Positions 62,248 to 64,000 of a DNA stretch of 64,000 bases are shown here, piece by piece. The stretch covers positions 15,938,440 to 16,002,439 of the forward strand of contig CP136061.1 in the NCBI GenBank assembly GCA_032622095.1. The letters run 5' to 3'. The translations under genes and the position numbers were made by a program. Origin of the DNA: Siphonodentalium dalli. Its lineage: Eukaryota > Mollusca > Scaphopoda > Gadilida > Siphonodentaliidae. Under the pieces are notes generated by a model. That model was not told where the DNA came from. It made no database searches and was given only the letters and a program-made list of their open reading frames with translations. The stretch's first letter is position 1, and each line of letters begins with the position of its first letter.

Positions 62248-63040
62248 CATTTTATGCTACACCCGAAACGGAGATGACTTTTGGGAAATCCAGAGTCCAA
62301 AACGGATCGAAATCGCCCTGTTCCAGAAAAGTCGTTCATTTTGTTTTCACTTTTTGAAAAAGGCTCCAATATTTCAACCAAAACTTTTGGACTTAAAACA
62401 TTATTTTTTTCTCAGTCAAGTGAAAAGAGCTCTTCAAAATAATTCCGCTTATATATATAATATATATTATCTATATATACGCCAAAAATTTGTCACTCCC
62501 CTCTCTCCTTCCTCCGGCTACCCCATCCCCCGTGGGATGGAACCTACCTCCGATTCGAATACACCCGTCATGCCGCGGGCCAGTCTCATTCCTCTACCAG
62601 AGAACTGATAGAACGCCCGTCGAATACCAACAATCATTTCCAGAGTGCTATATTGGTATGAGTTCATATCGGAGCCGTTATAAAGCAAATAACTTGGATT
62701 TTAATATAAACCCACCTATTCGTAAATTGTGTAGCCCATGGTGTGTGGTAAATTATCATTTTATCGTGTATAGTGTGTCATGAGCTATCTGCGTGCGTGC
62801 ATTTCACTTTTGTATTTTCTTTCGCATCTTCAACGCACTGCATATCATATACAACCAAACAAAATACAAACATTACATTAATTTGATCACACAAGACTTC
62901 GTTATATGGTGTATATTTCTACTAACGTAATGACGACGTATAGCCAATTATTCCATTTGCGATAACAACGATAAACACATAGAAACATGCAAACATCATC
63001 AGTTTCGTAAGATCAATTTGTATATTGTTTATATTCTAGT
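62248..63040. other. Right flank of the 1736-bp array
   Basis: Contains a (TA)n-rich run at 62451-62479. ORFs of 135 and 97 codons (62201-62608, 62490-62783) are unrecognised; the first begins inside the array. No gene supported. Confidence 0.4.
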
Positions 63041-63153
63041 TATTTATCGAATATAAAAAGCATCTTTACATTATCTTTAGTTTGGTATTATTCATATTTG
63101 ATGATTAAAATACACCAAAACATGTTAAAAATAAAAAATAAAAAAAGATAATT

Positions 63154-63230
63154 TGACGGGATTCGAACTCACGTCGCAATAAAACACAAACTGAATGTTT
63201 GACGCTCTCTCCACTCGGCTACGCACTGCG
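63154..63230 (-). pseudogene. tRNA-like sequence, copy 1
   Basis: On the minus strand it reads GCGTAGCCGAGTGGAGAGAG (box A-like), then GTCAAACATTCAGTTTG, then GTGAGTTCGAATCCCGTC (box B). Directly after it comes CAAATTATCTTTTTTT, a run of seven T that could end Pol III transcription. The T arm is well formed, but the acceptor stem does not pair and the anticodon arm closes a 5-nt loop. It is a tRNA-derived sequence rather than a working tRNA. No anticodon assigned. Confidence 0.5.
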
Positions 63231-63424
63231 CTGTTAATTTATAAGAAAATATATTAGTATTAAATATGTAGGCATATAACTGTGTATATTTAAACTTTAT
63301 ATCCAAACTGATTGAAATCGAATATAAAAAGCATCTTTACATTATCTTTAGTTTGGTATTATTCGTATTTGATGATTAAAATACACCAAAACATGTTAAA
63401 AATAAAAAATAAAAAAAGATAATT

Positions 63425-63501
63425 TGACGGGATTCGAACGCACGTCGCAATAAATACACAAGCTGAAGGTTTGACGCTCTGACCACTCGACTACGCACTG
63501 C
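63425..63501 (-). pseudogene. tRNA-like sequence, copy 2
   Basis: Minus strand: GCGTAGTCGAGTGGTCAGAG, GTCAAACCTTCAGCTTG and GTGCGTTCGAATCCCGTC. The same T7 run follows. Compared with copy 1, the D-arm insert is closer to a normal tRNA (GAGTGGTCA) while the anticodon stem has a mismatch. Confidence 0.5.
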
Positions 63502-63590
63502 GCTATTAATTTATAAGAAAATATATTAGTATTAAATATATAGGCATATAACTGTGTATATTTAAACTTTATATCCAAACTGATTGAAAT

Positions 63591-63838
63591 GCGTGACTAT
63601 ATATATATACCCCTTTCCGCTATACGGGGAACAGGAAAATGCACCTATTCTTCCCACCAAATCCAAAAGGGCTAATTAAAGAGCAAGGTAATGCCGTAGC
63701 AGGTACATTTGGATATTCTATTCACGCCCCCCCCCAAATCTTGACCGCTATACTTCAAATTCAAACATCGAGAATTTTTTTTTTGACGAGTACATCTGAT
63801 AGCTAGTGTTCACGCGCATCTAGAGCGCAATTTTCTAA
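63591..63838. other. AT-rich sequence before the repeated end block
   Basis: (TA)n at 63598-63610 and poly-C at 63728-63735. Nothing else recognised. Confidence 0.4.
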
Positions 63839-64000
63839 TTTTCAGATGGAACGGAACGGTTTACTCGTGACAACGCTATATATCATAAATATGTATACTT
63901 CTGTAGTCTATCACTAGCCGATTTTTAGCCCCAAATCCAAACGGGCCGATGTAGGAGCGAGTTTAATGCGGTGGTACATAAGCCGGTATACTGTAGGTAT
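63839..64000. repeat. Second copy of the post-gap 162 bp
   Basis: Identical to 52052-52213. Here the preceding sequence is intact (TCTAGAGCGCAATTTTCTAA), showing what may lie inside the gap on the left side of the first copy. Confidence 0.95.

Larger units (their letters stand above)
63048..63590. repeat. 271-bp tandem duplication carrying tRNA-like sequences
   Basis: CGAATATAAAAAGCATCTTT starts each unit (63049, 63320), and both end in TCCAAACTGATTGAAAT. Divergence is about 5 percent by eye, with differences concentrated in the tRNA-like part. Confidence 0.9.

Noticed and set aside
53018-62608. Recurring 60-101-codon ORFs in the 1736-bp array
   Set aside because: Several overlap on both strands, none has a domain, and two are the same 300-bp subrepeat read twice.
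62510-62625. tRNA-like words on the minus strand (CTGGTAGAGGAATGAGAC, ATTCGAATCGG)
   Set aside because: Box spacing and stems do not form a cloverleaf; resemblance is weaker than at 63154 and may be chance.

Overview
This is repeat-dense, AT-rich intronic and intergenic DNA from a marine animal. Host genes are spliced. The background is full of TACATGTA and CTAGTAC words, and of motifs such as GAGTTATGGCCCTTT and GAGTTATCTCCCTTT that I associate with mollusc repeats. A bivalve or other mollusc is the best guess (inference). No prokaryotic features are present.

The only host gene I recognise is a ZNF277-like C2H2 zinc-finger gene on the plus strand. Three consecutive coding exons are visible: 30513-30762, 37405-37496 and 49179-49261. 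Their intron phases match and the joined reading frame stays open; the gene continues beyond the window's exons. Intron 1 (6.6 kb) holds a LINE with an intact 1042-residue endonuclease/reverse transcriptase ORF. Intron 2 (11.7 kb) is mostly one 8.6-kb minisatellite. Its 46-bp unit is a copy of the end of exon 37405-37496 plus its own 5' splice site, so about 185 near-identical splice donors follow the true one. The donor of the next exon is also duplicated (40-bp period), and its second copy is split by a hAT-like element. This gene structure is the most unusual thing in the window.

Layout. 1-15684: four 886-bp spacers alternate with five hAT-like elements, giving a 3.65-kb tandem array. Target-site duplications show it grew by unequal recombination between two hAT insertions. 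One insertion had split an integrase relic (KRBA2/ZBED9/Ginger type) and the other carried a nested 1.89-kb inverted-repeat element. 15841-18110: a degenerate tandem repeat hit by a MITE and a solo LTR. 18454-19050: a hAT-like MITE. 19700-30500: minisatellites, hairpins and intergenic DNA. 30513-49982: the ZNF277-like gene with its LINE, MULE, MITE and hairpin insertions. 50500-51951: small repeats. 51952-52051: assembly gap. 52925-62247: a 1736-bp tandem array whose copies appear identical. 63048-63590: a duplicated tRNA-like sequence. 63839-64000 repeats the 162 bp that follow the gap, which points to an 11.8-kb higher-order duplication or an assembly fault.

Almost all short ORFs elsewhere are repeats read as protein and are not annotated as genes. 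Repeat identities rest on termini and target-site duplications read by eye; no database search was run.
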